DNA of 64,000 nucleotides from assembly GCA_003313425.1 (NCBI GenBank), contig NHZP01000019.1, positions 310,001 through 374,000 on the forward strand. Reading direction: 5' to 3'. The stretch is from Pseudopyrenochaeta lycopersici. Taxonomy: Eukaryota > Ascomycota > Dothideomycetes > Pleosporales > Pseudopyrenochaetaceae. Both the position numbers and the translations under genes were made by a program. Positions 55,424 to 64,000 of the stretch are shown here, one piece after another (the stretch's first letter is position 1; every line of letters begins with the position of its first letter). The notes below the pieces were generated by a model that was not told where the DNA came from, searched no databases, and saw nothing but the letters and a program-made list of their open reading frames with translations.

Positions 55424-56206
55424 CTACTTCATGTTGAACATAAAACCTTTGTACATTTCTTGCCTTTTGTTCTCAAAGGCCTCAAATGCCTTGGTCACAA
55501 ACCCTACAGGAATCTGCTCGTCACCGTTTACCAACTTGCCCCAGGCTTCCTCTGTGAACTCATCCAATGGCATGCCGATGTTTGCCCCATCCTTAATATC
55601 CGGTTGATGCTTCGCATCGTGCAATTCAGTTTGAACAGCTGGCGGGAAGATCTCAATGACTTTGATGTTTCCTGGACCCGCGCGCAATTGCTCCCGAATA
55701 ACAAGTATCATATGGTGAAGAGCAGCCTTGGTGGCGCAGTAGTTAGGACAGCGCGGTAGCGGAAGGAGCGCGAGCCCAGATGTAGTGTATATCAAGCTGG
55801 TCTCTTTTTCTTGTTTCTGAAGGAAAGGTATAAATGCCGTGGTCAAGTGCATATAACTCAAGTAGTTCGTCTTGAACTCGAGTTCCAGCACGTCCAGATC
55901 CACGGTCTCTGGCTTCGAGAAATCGAACCCACGTTGCATCCCAGAGTTGAGGAAAATGGAATCGAGGTCAGGATGCTTGTGGGTCACGTCTTGAACGAAC
56001 TTGGGGATCTCGTCCAGCTTGGTGATGTCGAAGACGATCGAGTCAACTTTATCACTGCCATGTTTTTGGACGAATTCATCGAGTTTTCCCTTGCGCCTGC
56101 CGACGATAATAGCGTGTTTATCGTCTTGAATGATCTTTTCGGCAAGCGCCCAGCCGATTCCTGAGGTTGCACCTAGGACGAGAACTTTGTTGTATTTGAG
56201 GGACAT
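55424..56206 (-). CDS. short-chain dehydrogenase/reductase (DltE-like)
   Basis: Intronless frame of 260 residues from Met at 56206 (MSLKYNKVLVLGATSGIGW); an in-frame Met ten codons upstream is less likely. NAD(P) binding is shown by GATSGIG, followed by VGRRKGKLDE, where the Arg pair after the second strand suggests NADP(H) preference. LNSGMQ is the NAG-like site. The catalytic set is Ser in TTSGLA and YCATKAA (Tyr-x-x-x-Lys). The substrate is not predictable. No membrane or targeting signal. Confidence 0.9.
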   Translation of the reverse strand: MSLKYNKVLVLGATSGIGWALAEKIIQDDKHAIIVGRRKGKLDEFVQKHGSDKVDSIVFDITKLDEIPKFVQDVTHKHPDLDSIFLNSGMQRGFDFSKPETVDLDVLELEFKTNYLSYMHLTTAFIPFLQKQEKETSLIYTTSGLALLPLPRCPNYCATKAALHHMILVIREQLRAGPGNIKVIEIFPPAVQTELHDAKHQPDIKDGANIGMPLDEFTEEAWGKLVNGDEQIPVGFVTKAFEAFENKRQEMYKGFMFNMK

Positions 56207-57047
56207 GTCGGGCTGTGTGATCGTGGAAGTGTGCATCTAAGCTGAAGCAATGATACTCCCACGTAAATAGGATGGACACTGTAACGGTCATGGAAGCATC
56301 ATGACTACAATGTGAACTAGTATCAATCCCTGCGCATCGCTGAGAACAGCATCTAGGCCGGTGCGCGGGTCGCTGCAAAAAGATTTTGATTCCGATACAC
56401 GTCATGATGAATGCAGTTGCGGCAGTTGCGCTCGGTTGAGTGACGCGTGCCCGTAGATTTGCCAACTTTAACATCCGACCAAAACGTGAAGAAGGAACAA
56501 GAAAAGACATTCGTATATTCTAAGCGACTCTGCCTCGCCAAATTCGACGCGCAGCTACGTCGAGGTTGTGCAGCTACCAGGGTAGGCATGGCTATCCAAA
56601 AATAGCCTAGAAAAGGCCGTGCTCCATTTCAAGGGCCTGGAATGGCACTCTTCCTCAGCAGCCGTGCAACCTACATCATTTTCGTATCTTATATATTCTG
56701 CTTGTTTCCCTTGAGAGTGGTGATTATTAGCAACACGGCACCTTCATCATCAAAGCCAGGAACCCCGCAGTATCGGCCCCTATTCAGTGCACAGCCGATC
56801 TCAATATCGACGCGTTGAGGCGTCTAATCGTTGGCTAGGAACACGGATCCGCTGCCTACGATCTTCGTCGATATCGTAAATCCGCCACTTTCGGCTGTCA
56901 ACATGCACGACTAAGTATATGTGAGCGAGATGCGGATATCTCCAGGTCACGTACGTTGATTGCAAAGACTGGGGCAGCAGCCCCACGGGAGTCCGCGCGT
57001 CTGCCAGCGAGCAGGATGAGCGCCACCGTCAGTAGGGAGACATTTGA
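56207..57047. other. intergenic between the SDR gene and the rhodopsin-type gene
   Basis: Divergent arrangement, 841 bases. No gene or core element recognised; contains the unresolved 5' part of the next gene. Confidence 0.35.
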
Positions 57048-58162
57048 AGTCAGCCTAATCATGCGACCTTCGTAGCGCGCCAACTGACACCCGATCAGGT
57101 CACATTATGGACTTTCTGCGCCTTGTCAACACTCTTCCTCGCCTCACGTTTGGCAGTGCGTAAGTGGAAGAAAGGAAGAGTGAGGATAAGTGACTACTTT
57201 CTGTTGATAAGTTTACCTTCCCTTTTCGCGGGTGCAGCACTTCTTCAGAGCGCTTTCGATGAGCTCTACACATATTGGCCCACGGATGTTCAGATGCCAC
57301 GACCCAGTGACCAGAAGACAACCGCGACCGCCCGCTTGACTGCAGCTATCGAATTGCTATGGGTCACGATCTACTGCGTAAAAGCTTCATTCTTTGCTCA
57401 ATTCAAATTTCACAAGTCGCCATACGCCTATGTTTCTCCTTCCCTTACTCGGTATTATTGGGTAGCGATTAGCATTTGTGGTTCTGCTTTCGTAGTCACA
57501 GTGATCATACCAGCCGTGCTATGTCCTAATGCTGGTTAGTTCTGATCACGACATTTGTCCAATAATTCTGAAGCTAACATGAGTAGCAAAATGCCGCTAC
57601 TTCTCATCCCATAATACAGTCGCTTGGGAGATTGTCCTGACAGCGCTTGACATCGTTACTGATCTATTGGGTATGTAGCATCACGGCCGGCCGCTGTTGC
57701 GAAAGCTAAGAGGCATCTACAGTGTTATTGATCCCTATCTCGCTCATTTGGATGGCAAACTTCACGCTGCTACGCGCCGCCATTAATCTCTCTTTTAAGA
57801 GCCTCTCCATCTTTATGGTAGGGATCGCAGCGGCCCGACTAGCTTTTCAATATAGGGCCGACCAAAATCACATCAACTACGCCATATTAACTTTCTGGCT
57901 CTGCATTGAGGCAACTGTCGCGGTCATCATGGCTTCTATATCCAGCTACCGCACCCTGGTTTTGGACTACCTCACCCATTCTGAGGCACAACGCGATCAC
58001 AGCCCAACATATGGGGCAAGTCAGCAGATATTAGGCTCGTGGAAAACTGGTTGCCAAAAAACAGTGGCGAAGATCATGACTCCACAATCGCGAGTGCGCC
58101 TTGACTCACCGTCAGAGCTCTCATTTCAGCGACCTGCACAACTTCCGGCCTCTTCTACATGA
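57048..58162 (+). CDS. fungal rhodopsin-domain (PTH11-related) integral membrane protein, 5' end unresolved
   Basis: Seven-helix membrane proteins of this type are abundant in filamentous fungi; some relate to the PTH11 receptor. Visible exons are 57048(approx)-57534, 57587-57670 and 57723-58162; both introns are 52 nt and keep frame (NA-AKCRYF; TDLL-VLLIPI). Family landmarks are VTLWTFCALSTLFLASRL, ISDYFLLISLPS, AAIELLWVTIYCVKASFF, RYYWVAISICGSAF, a Cys in CPNAAKC that pairs in this family, LTALDIVTDLLVLLIPISLIW and FWLCIEATVAVIMASISSYR. The C-terminal tail is polar. The frame is closed by a TGA at 57045-57047; an ATG at 57016 begins MSAT and would join in frame over a 26-nt GT-AG interval, which is too short for a normal intron. 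The true first exon is uncertain. Confidence 0.72.
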
Positions 58163-59407
58163 TTCTGATGGTCTGTGTGGATATTCTCTTACTTTTCTTC
58201 TTAGCACCAGGTGTGGAGGGTACTTTTACTCGTATTTGCGATAGCTCTCCCAAGAAATGGCGGGTCCACGGACGCATTCGTGTTGGTAGCTGTACCTGGA
58301 GTGTGCAATCACAGCGCGTGGATGATCCTTGTATGGGCCGCGCAATGCATGCGGATGATCGTACCGCTGCGAAATGCACCACATAAGGGCTCCTAAAGTT
58401 CAGCACATAGGTGGTCGCCGTCTGTGAAGGTGAAAGTGAAATCTCTAGCGTTCACATCTACACACTAGTCACGGCTATGAAAGGGCGGTGCCAGTGGGTT
58501 TCTGACTGCTGCCTTTGAATTACACGCCGTAATGGACGATTTCAGTTGCGAAAGTCCTTCATGTACTCAGGATACAGGGTTTACTCGCCCCGCTTCTTAA
58601 TGATCCAACCCAGTGGAACAATCCTAAGATCTGAACTGGACAGAGCCTTAGACTAGGAATGCGGTACGAGTCCGGGATGCGGCAGTGAAAGATCCGAGAT
58701 CGGGCGAATATCACTCTTGATTCAGAGTTGATGTGATTCGCCGAGCGACCAGGAGCATCAATCATGAAGCCGACTCGATGCAACGTTGTCCCGCGTTTGC
58801 GCGCCACGAAATCGACCAAACTTTTCTTTGGGAGAAGACCTTCAGCCTCGCCGGATTCAAATCAGGAATTCTGGCGATAACTGAGCCACCACCGGCACGA
58901 GGTTGCTCTGTCCAGTCTTGAGATTGGCTGGTTATGGTTACCAGTCACGAAAATGACGATCGACAGTTTATGCGGGCCTTCCACGCCTGGTGCCGAAGTC
59001 GATGTTCGCTCCCGTCAGATCAGTCACACGGCAGAACACTAGCCGCTTTGATATAAGATGGACATAACTCTAGCCTATTCTGTGCACTTGACATCGTGCT
59101 CAGGGACCACCAACGCCAGTTCGTTGAGGAGTAACTGTCTCCCGTAACCTTAAAACCCATCACATATCAATCACTGGACAAAAATGTCGATCCTGTATCC
59201 ACTTGGAGGAGATCTGCTCAACAGATTTTCTCTAACGCTCTTGGAAATATCATCTCGTGGGAGAAGCATCCTCCCCCGAACGCCTTCTCTGTAGGACCCC
59301 CTCATATAAGACCTGCGGGTATGCACATGTATCACAAGTCAAGCCGTGCTAGCGGGCGTCCTTAATCATAATATTCTTCGATTCTTTCCTCTCCTTCACA
59401 GTTCACG
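58163..59407. other. 1.2 kb without a supported gene
   Basis: Between two plus-strand genes; short ORFs only. Contains the promoter of the 7TM-RGS receptor gene. Confidence 0.4.
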
Positions 59408-61296
59408 ATGGGTTACGTGTTCCATTTCGACAGCATAGGATGGACCTACATGGGTCTGGCCATTGCTTGGAACATCATGCTGGCGGCTGGCATGATCTTC
59501 CTCTGGATTCATCGCCAGCTGCCTTCACTGCGAATGCGAAAGCTTCCCCTGTTGTTCGCTGGAGTTCTCGCACTACACATTTACGCATTCCTGTGCATAA
59601 TCGTATATCCGGTAGGGGCGGTGTTCTCTTGCACATTGGAATTTTGGGTAATGAGCATCTATCTACCTCTCGGTATTGCCTTGTTTCATGCCGCAAATAC
59701 CCAGTTCTTGCACATTGCGAGTCGCCAGAAGCACTTCGCTCGTATGAATTCGCTGAAAGAGCATGCCTCTATCAACGAAGAGAAGGCTCGGGAGGTTTCC
59801 AACAGCCGTTGGAGACGCGTTGTCGCCGGTGTAGAACGGGCTGATAACATTAATCGGACGCTGATTTTCATCGGCATCGGAATGGCTGTTCAGGTAAGTT
59901 TAGGATCTGTCAAAATCAAGCCCTCTCACGATTAACATCCTATCCCAGTTTGCACTCACTCTCTTTGTCTTCTTTGCATCCGAGAAGTTTCACCCCGGCT
60001 ACGGTCTCTTTGACTACACAATTCAGGGCACGGGCATGGAGGTGCGCATGAACTGTAGCAAAGGCTGGGAGTGGTGGCTATCGATTGTCTGGCAAATATT
60101 TTGGTCTTGGGTCTACGCTCCTTATATTCTCTGGAAATCTCGCGGTATTCGAGATGTTCACAATTGGCGCCTGCAGACCATCTGCTGCTGCCTTGTAGGG
60201 TGAGTTGAAATCATGATACTTTGTTGAATGCATAGCTAACTCGTCTAGACTTCCGGCATCTCCTCTTTGGCTCGCAGGCCTCTACGCTCCTCAGTTCGCT
60301 CCATTGAACGCAGTCTTACCGCCTCCGACTTGGTTTTCGATTTGTATCTTCTTTTTAGAAGTGTTTGCTATTGGATTTCCCATTATCGACGTGCTTAAGG
60401 GTAATAGCCTCCGCCAGGAGACTCTGGAAGCTATCGCAAGCTGGGAGAAACGTCAGGCTGAAAATGGCGTCGATGGCGAGGACTCACCCCAGAGTCCGAG
60501 TGCTTACTCCGCCACCACCACTCTCAAGTCCGCCGGTGATATCAGTTTCAGCAAGGTGTCCTTCGAATCGCAAAAATCCGATATGCTTACAATGACCGCG
60601 CTAGAAAACGCCCTAAGGACGAACGCCATGCCTCTATTGGAGTTTGCCGCTCTCAAAGACTTTTCTGGCGAGAACGTCAGCTTCCTCACTCACGTTGCCG
60701 ATTGGCGACGCTACTGGTTCCTCCCAAAGGCTTCGACCGCCGAACACCGCCGAAAGCAATTCGTCGCTGCTGTTCGCATATACTCTCATTTTATTTCTCT
60801 CGAATTTTCCGAATTTCCTATCAACATTTCATCAAAGGAAATGAAACGCTTGTACAAAGTATTCGAAAGCGCAGCCTCTACTCTCAACAGAAGGACTCGA
60901 GGTTCAGTCGCATCGTCGATATCCGACAACGTCACTCCTTTCGATAATGTGCTACCGGACGAAATGTCTGCCTCGCCATTTGACACTCAAAGCTCATGCA
61001 GCACAACGACTGAGCTGAAATCGGACGTCAACCTGGATGCGCTAGGGCGAGCCAACCTTCGAGCGGTATCGCGCATGCAGGAGCTCTACGTCGACGAGAT
61101 ACTTGCGGATATCGAAATCCCAGAGGCTTTCACAGAACTAGTGTTTGACTCCGCTGAGAGTGAGATCAAGTATCTTGTTCTTACTAATACTTGGCCGAAG
61201 TTCGTGAATGTTGGACGCGCCAACAGCCAGTTGAGTCGTGATGTAGACGAGGAGAAGGGCAATGTTTTGGTACGGAAATTTCTGTGTTTTTCATAA
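59408..61296 (+). CDS. gprK: 7TM receptor with cytoplasmic RGS domain (GprK type)
   Basis: Exons are 59408-59893, 59949-60199 and 60249-61296, giving 594 residues. Seven hydrophobic helices are readable in the first 330 residues, including YMGLAIAWNIMLAAGMIFLW, LPLLFAGVLALHIYAFLCII, WWLSIVWQIFWSWVYAPYILW and WFSICIFFLEVFAIGFPIIDV. A Ser/Glu-rich linker follows (about 335-385), then an RGS domain marked by TALENALRTNAMPLLEFAAL, FSGENVSFLTHVADWRRYWF and, after a Ser-rich insert, the closing helices around IPEAFTELVFDSAESEIKYL. This 7TM-plus-RGS architecture matches the fungal GprK class. Fusion predicts a receptor that can speed GTP hydrolysis on G-alpha directly. The ligand is unknown. With Ric8 it supplies a second G-protein component in the window. 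Confidence 0.88.
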
Positions 61297-62327
61297 TGAT
61301 ATCCTGACGTGGCCGGTTGTTTTTATCACCGTGGCATCTTTTTCAGAGTCTTTTTACGACTCCCACGGGCAGACGTTGTTGGAGCTGTTTCATAACGTGT
61401 TTAATTCCTTAATTATGTACAAGTTGTAGCTATAGATGCAACTGGTGGAGCACTTAAACGCCAATAGTAATATCTAATGGATATGCTCTCGGTATTACTC
61501 GCTCTTCATTTCGGGGCATCTGCGGACGAAGCATAAAAACATGCTCGATCAAGCTACCTGCTCCGCAAATAGGCTATCACTTCCCAATAAAATCAATATA
61601 ACATTGTCGTGCTGGATGCCTCCCAGGTGCCACAATCCTCGCCCATTACCACGAAAGATCAATGAGATCGTACCCTTGCCACTAGCTTCTTGCGACTTTG
61701 GTCTATGCATGGAACTTTTGGCAAGTAGAATCCTAACGGCATTGAAGTGGTCCTTACCCAGATCATGAAAATCTCCAAGCTAGACCCGGACTTCACGCTG
61801 TATAGGAAAGATCAGGACATAGAGCTTGTGCAGGCTTCTGCGCAAAATAGTGTTCTATAGTCAATAAATAGTTCAAAGATGATAAATGCTTTTGGGTAAT
61901 AATCTGGGTCTTTTCAATCAGACCTGACTTCTAGATATGTCCCTACACGGCCTGGTACATTGGTTAATTTGAGAGGGCCGCGGCTTAGTACTCAATGACC
62001 GAGATGAGCCATTCTCTCATTTTCTATGTTATTGATGTTGATAATACGGTACACAGGTATACTCGAAATCTAGTAATTATATTGGTTGCACTTTCTTGGA
62101 CGTTATTAACCTGCACTTTCAGCGATTTCATCCTCTGGTATCGGCCTCTGTGGTTCCTGATAATCTACAAGCATTTATACGATGTATTCCTACAGCTACA
62201 TAGAGGGCTCGATTGCCTTGTTTGCTCCTGCTTGATGATGATTAGAAACTTCAAAGTTTAGCTGGATACCATTGCGCAATTCAATATCATGCACGGCATT
62301 TCGCTATCATCATTATATGATCCCTTT
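61297..62327. other. 1 kb without a supported gene
   Basis: AT-rich 3' flanks of two convergent genes. The ORF at 61995-62261 is hydrophobic but lacks any family feature. Confidence 0.4.
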
Positions 62328-63982
62328 TTACGCTGTAGGGAAGTGTAAAGCTCCGCTCTTGATTCTCAACCTTTTTCCCCATATCTGTAGCGCAATAATA
62401 ATCAAGAAAGCAAAGGAGCAAATGCCAGCTTGAGTACCAAAGCTAACCTTAGTACCCAGTGCTTGTGCCCACGTGATCTGGAAATAACTGGTAATGAATC
62501 CTCCACCAGCTGCATTGTGTTAATTAATGAGAATGATGTGAACTGAATAACAGACTTACTTCTAGCAAAGTTGATCCAAGCAGATACCTCTCCTGATGCT
62601 TCTGGGTAGCTGTCAAGATTGTATGCATTCAAGGCGACCGTGGAGACCATGATTCCAAAGACATATAGTCCCCAGAATAGTGCAGTGACCATGTAGTGAT
62701 AGGAATCTTGCAGGGAGAACCCTAGCCCAATCAAACCAGCAAGCATAAAGGGCGTGCTGAACCACATCGCACGCAACCTAACCTCTGGTTCAAAGAGTCC
62801 GTTATGAGTCATGGTATACCGCTTAGAGATACCGTCATGCAGCCAATGACCAGCTATCTCGCCAAGCAAGGCAGCAACGATGGGTGTGAAGTAGAAGAAG
62901 CCGATCTGCCTAGGTCCGAAATTATACAGAGGTGTCAGAAAGATTGACAAGGTAGTGTTGATTCCTACAACCCATGCGAAGGTGAGCATGTAATATACAG
63001 CAGAAAGGAAGACAGTAGGCTTGCATATAACTCGGATGGGTCGCATGCAAGCCTGCCAGAAGGTGTTGCGGAGGTGTCGAGACCGGAACTGACTGATTCC
63101 TACTAACTCGGCGATTCGTGAGCCTTTAACAGGTTGGTTTGATTGAGAGATTCGGCGATCGTAATAGGTTTCCTGCACGAAAAGTACAGCAAGGATAAGA
63201 GCAAGCGCAGTCTATGTAATCGCGTCAGCTTTGGATCCGCAATGAGAGCCTTGATCTGTTTACCTCGACGAAATACACCCAGAATGCGATAGGCCATGGC
63301 TGGGTCGTGATGATAAATGCGGCTATCAGCGGCCCCATATACGGAGAGAGAATAATGAATGCAGACCAGATATTGATCTTCCGGGTGCGTTCGTGGAAAA
63401 AGAACATGTCAAAGATGAACATCAAACCTCCGCCCTGAGAAACTGTACTGAAGAAACCATTCAAGATACGCGCAGTCATAAAGGATTCAAAAGATGTGGC
63501 GGCTGCACACCAAGCAGCTGTGGCGGTAGCGATAACGAGGAAGTAAAATAAGACGGGCAGGCGGCCTGCCCACGCAGAGAAAGCAACGACGAAGATACCT
63601 CCTGCACCGAGCATGAAGACGTTGCCCACTTGTGAATGATTGACTGTATCCTCGCTCATATTCCATATCCTGAGACAGAGTCAGCTGTGATTACCGTATT
63701 ACTGTCGTCATTAACTATTACTTACGCTGCCTGAGGAATCAGAGTAACAGCCCCAGTGGCGCTACCATAGTCGGGGAGAAAGGCTGCAAAACTGATGATG
63801 AAGAGGATCACATGCTTTTTGGTCTGGCTCCAGTTGAGAGGATCCCTGGGGTCATCAGATGGTTGTGGAATGAGAACAGTGTGACCATCCTTGGCAGTCT
63901 TGAGATTGCCGCGGTGCTCTTCGTCAACATTGGCAATATATCTTTCAGAATTTTTAACTTCTTGCATTTCAGCAGAGGTCAT
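62328..63982 (-). CDS. DHA1-type MFS transporter
   Basis: Twelve-helix major facilitator of the drug:H+ antiporter 1 group. Exons in coding order are 63726-63982, 63264-63669, 62560-63211 and 62328-62509, giving 498 residues; introns are 56, 52 and 50 nt and joins keep frame. The N-terminal DPRDPLNWSQTKKHVIL is a hallmark of this fungal group; other marks are LIPQAAIWNMSEDTVNHSQVGN, WAGRLPVLFYF after helix 2, NGFFSTVSQGGG and the long central loop ending in RPIRVICKPTVFL. Helices 11-12 come from the last exon (GGGFITSYFQITWA). The start at 63982 (MTSAEMQEV) is the only in-frame ATG before the conserved region and lies 18 bases from the window edge, so an upstream exon cannot be excluded. Substrate unknown. 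Confidence 0.88.
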
Positions 63983-64000
63983 GGCCACATTTTCGACAGT

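Noticed and set aside
1..64000. CRISPR array, rRNA or long tandem repeats
   Set aside because: No regularly spaced direct repeats or rRNA-like sequence were seen; a nuclear fungal genome is not expected to carry CRISPR.

Overview
This 64 kb window is nuclear DNA of a filamentous ascomycete (Pezizomycotina; my best guess is Dothideomycetes, perhaps Pleosporales). The reasons are short spliceosomal introns (mostly 40-82 nt), a HET-domain heterokaryon-incompatibility gene, a fungal-type rhodopsin/PTH11-like membrane protein, a GprK-type 7TM-RGS receptor, TRI12-type and DHA1-type efflux pumps, and fungal mitochondrial ribosomal proteins. The genes sit on both strands and are mostly single-copy housekeeping genes. 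There is no operon, CRISPR array, rRNA or tRNA that I could recognise. Exon boundaries were assigned by reading splice sites and checking that the frames join; they have not been tested against RNA.

Left part (1-19.9 kb): a possible gene tail at the edge; the G-alpha chaperone/GEF Ric8; KAR5 (nuclear fusion); mitochondrial uL6m; a large intronless rvt-type reverse-transcriptase-related gene whose catalytic aspartates look degraded; a TRI12-type MFS exporter; mitochondrial release factor 1; a cytosolic-type gamma-glutamyltransferase; and an MDP-1 type HAD phosphatase.

Middle part (20-45.3 kb): a C2H2 zinc-finger gene without a visible ATG; a gene-poor 2.9 kb stretch; a secreted GH31 alpha-glucosidase; CTU1/NCS6 (tRNA thiolation); two GNAT acetyltransferases; a secreted or membrane-anchored unknown with an apparent frameshift; a Na+/H+ antiporter; ORM1 divergent from IEC3 (INO80 subunit); mS35 divergent from ALG13; and a secreted GH5 exo-beta-1,3-glucanase.

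Right part (45.3-64 kb): a 3.5 kb gene-poor region; a disordered hypothetical protein; a HET-domain protein; LSB1/PIN3-like SH3 protein; an SDR oxidoreductase; a fungal rhodopsin-type membrane protein; a 7TM-RGS receptor; and a DHA1-type MFS transporter that starts 18 bases from the right edge.

Functional threads: mitochondrial translation (uL6m, mS35, mRF1); G-protein signalling (Ric8, 7TM-RGS receptor, rhodopsin-like protein); ER lipid and glycan control (ORM1, ALG13); sexual or nuclear fusion and self-recognition (KAR5, HET); extracellular carbohydrate and wall remodelling (GH31, GH5). The most unusual object is the rvt gene at 6623-9529: rvt genes are domesticated reverse transcriptases kept as cellular genes in fungi, and this one appears to have lost essential catalytic residues while keeping a full-length open frame of 968 codons.
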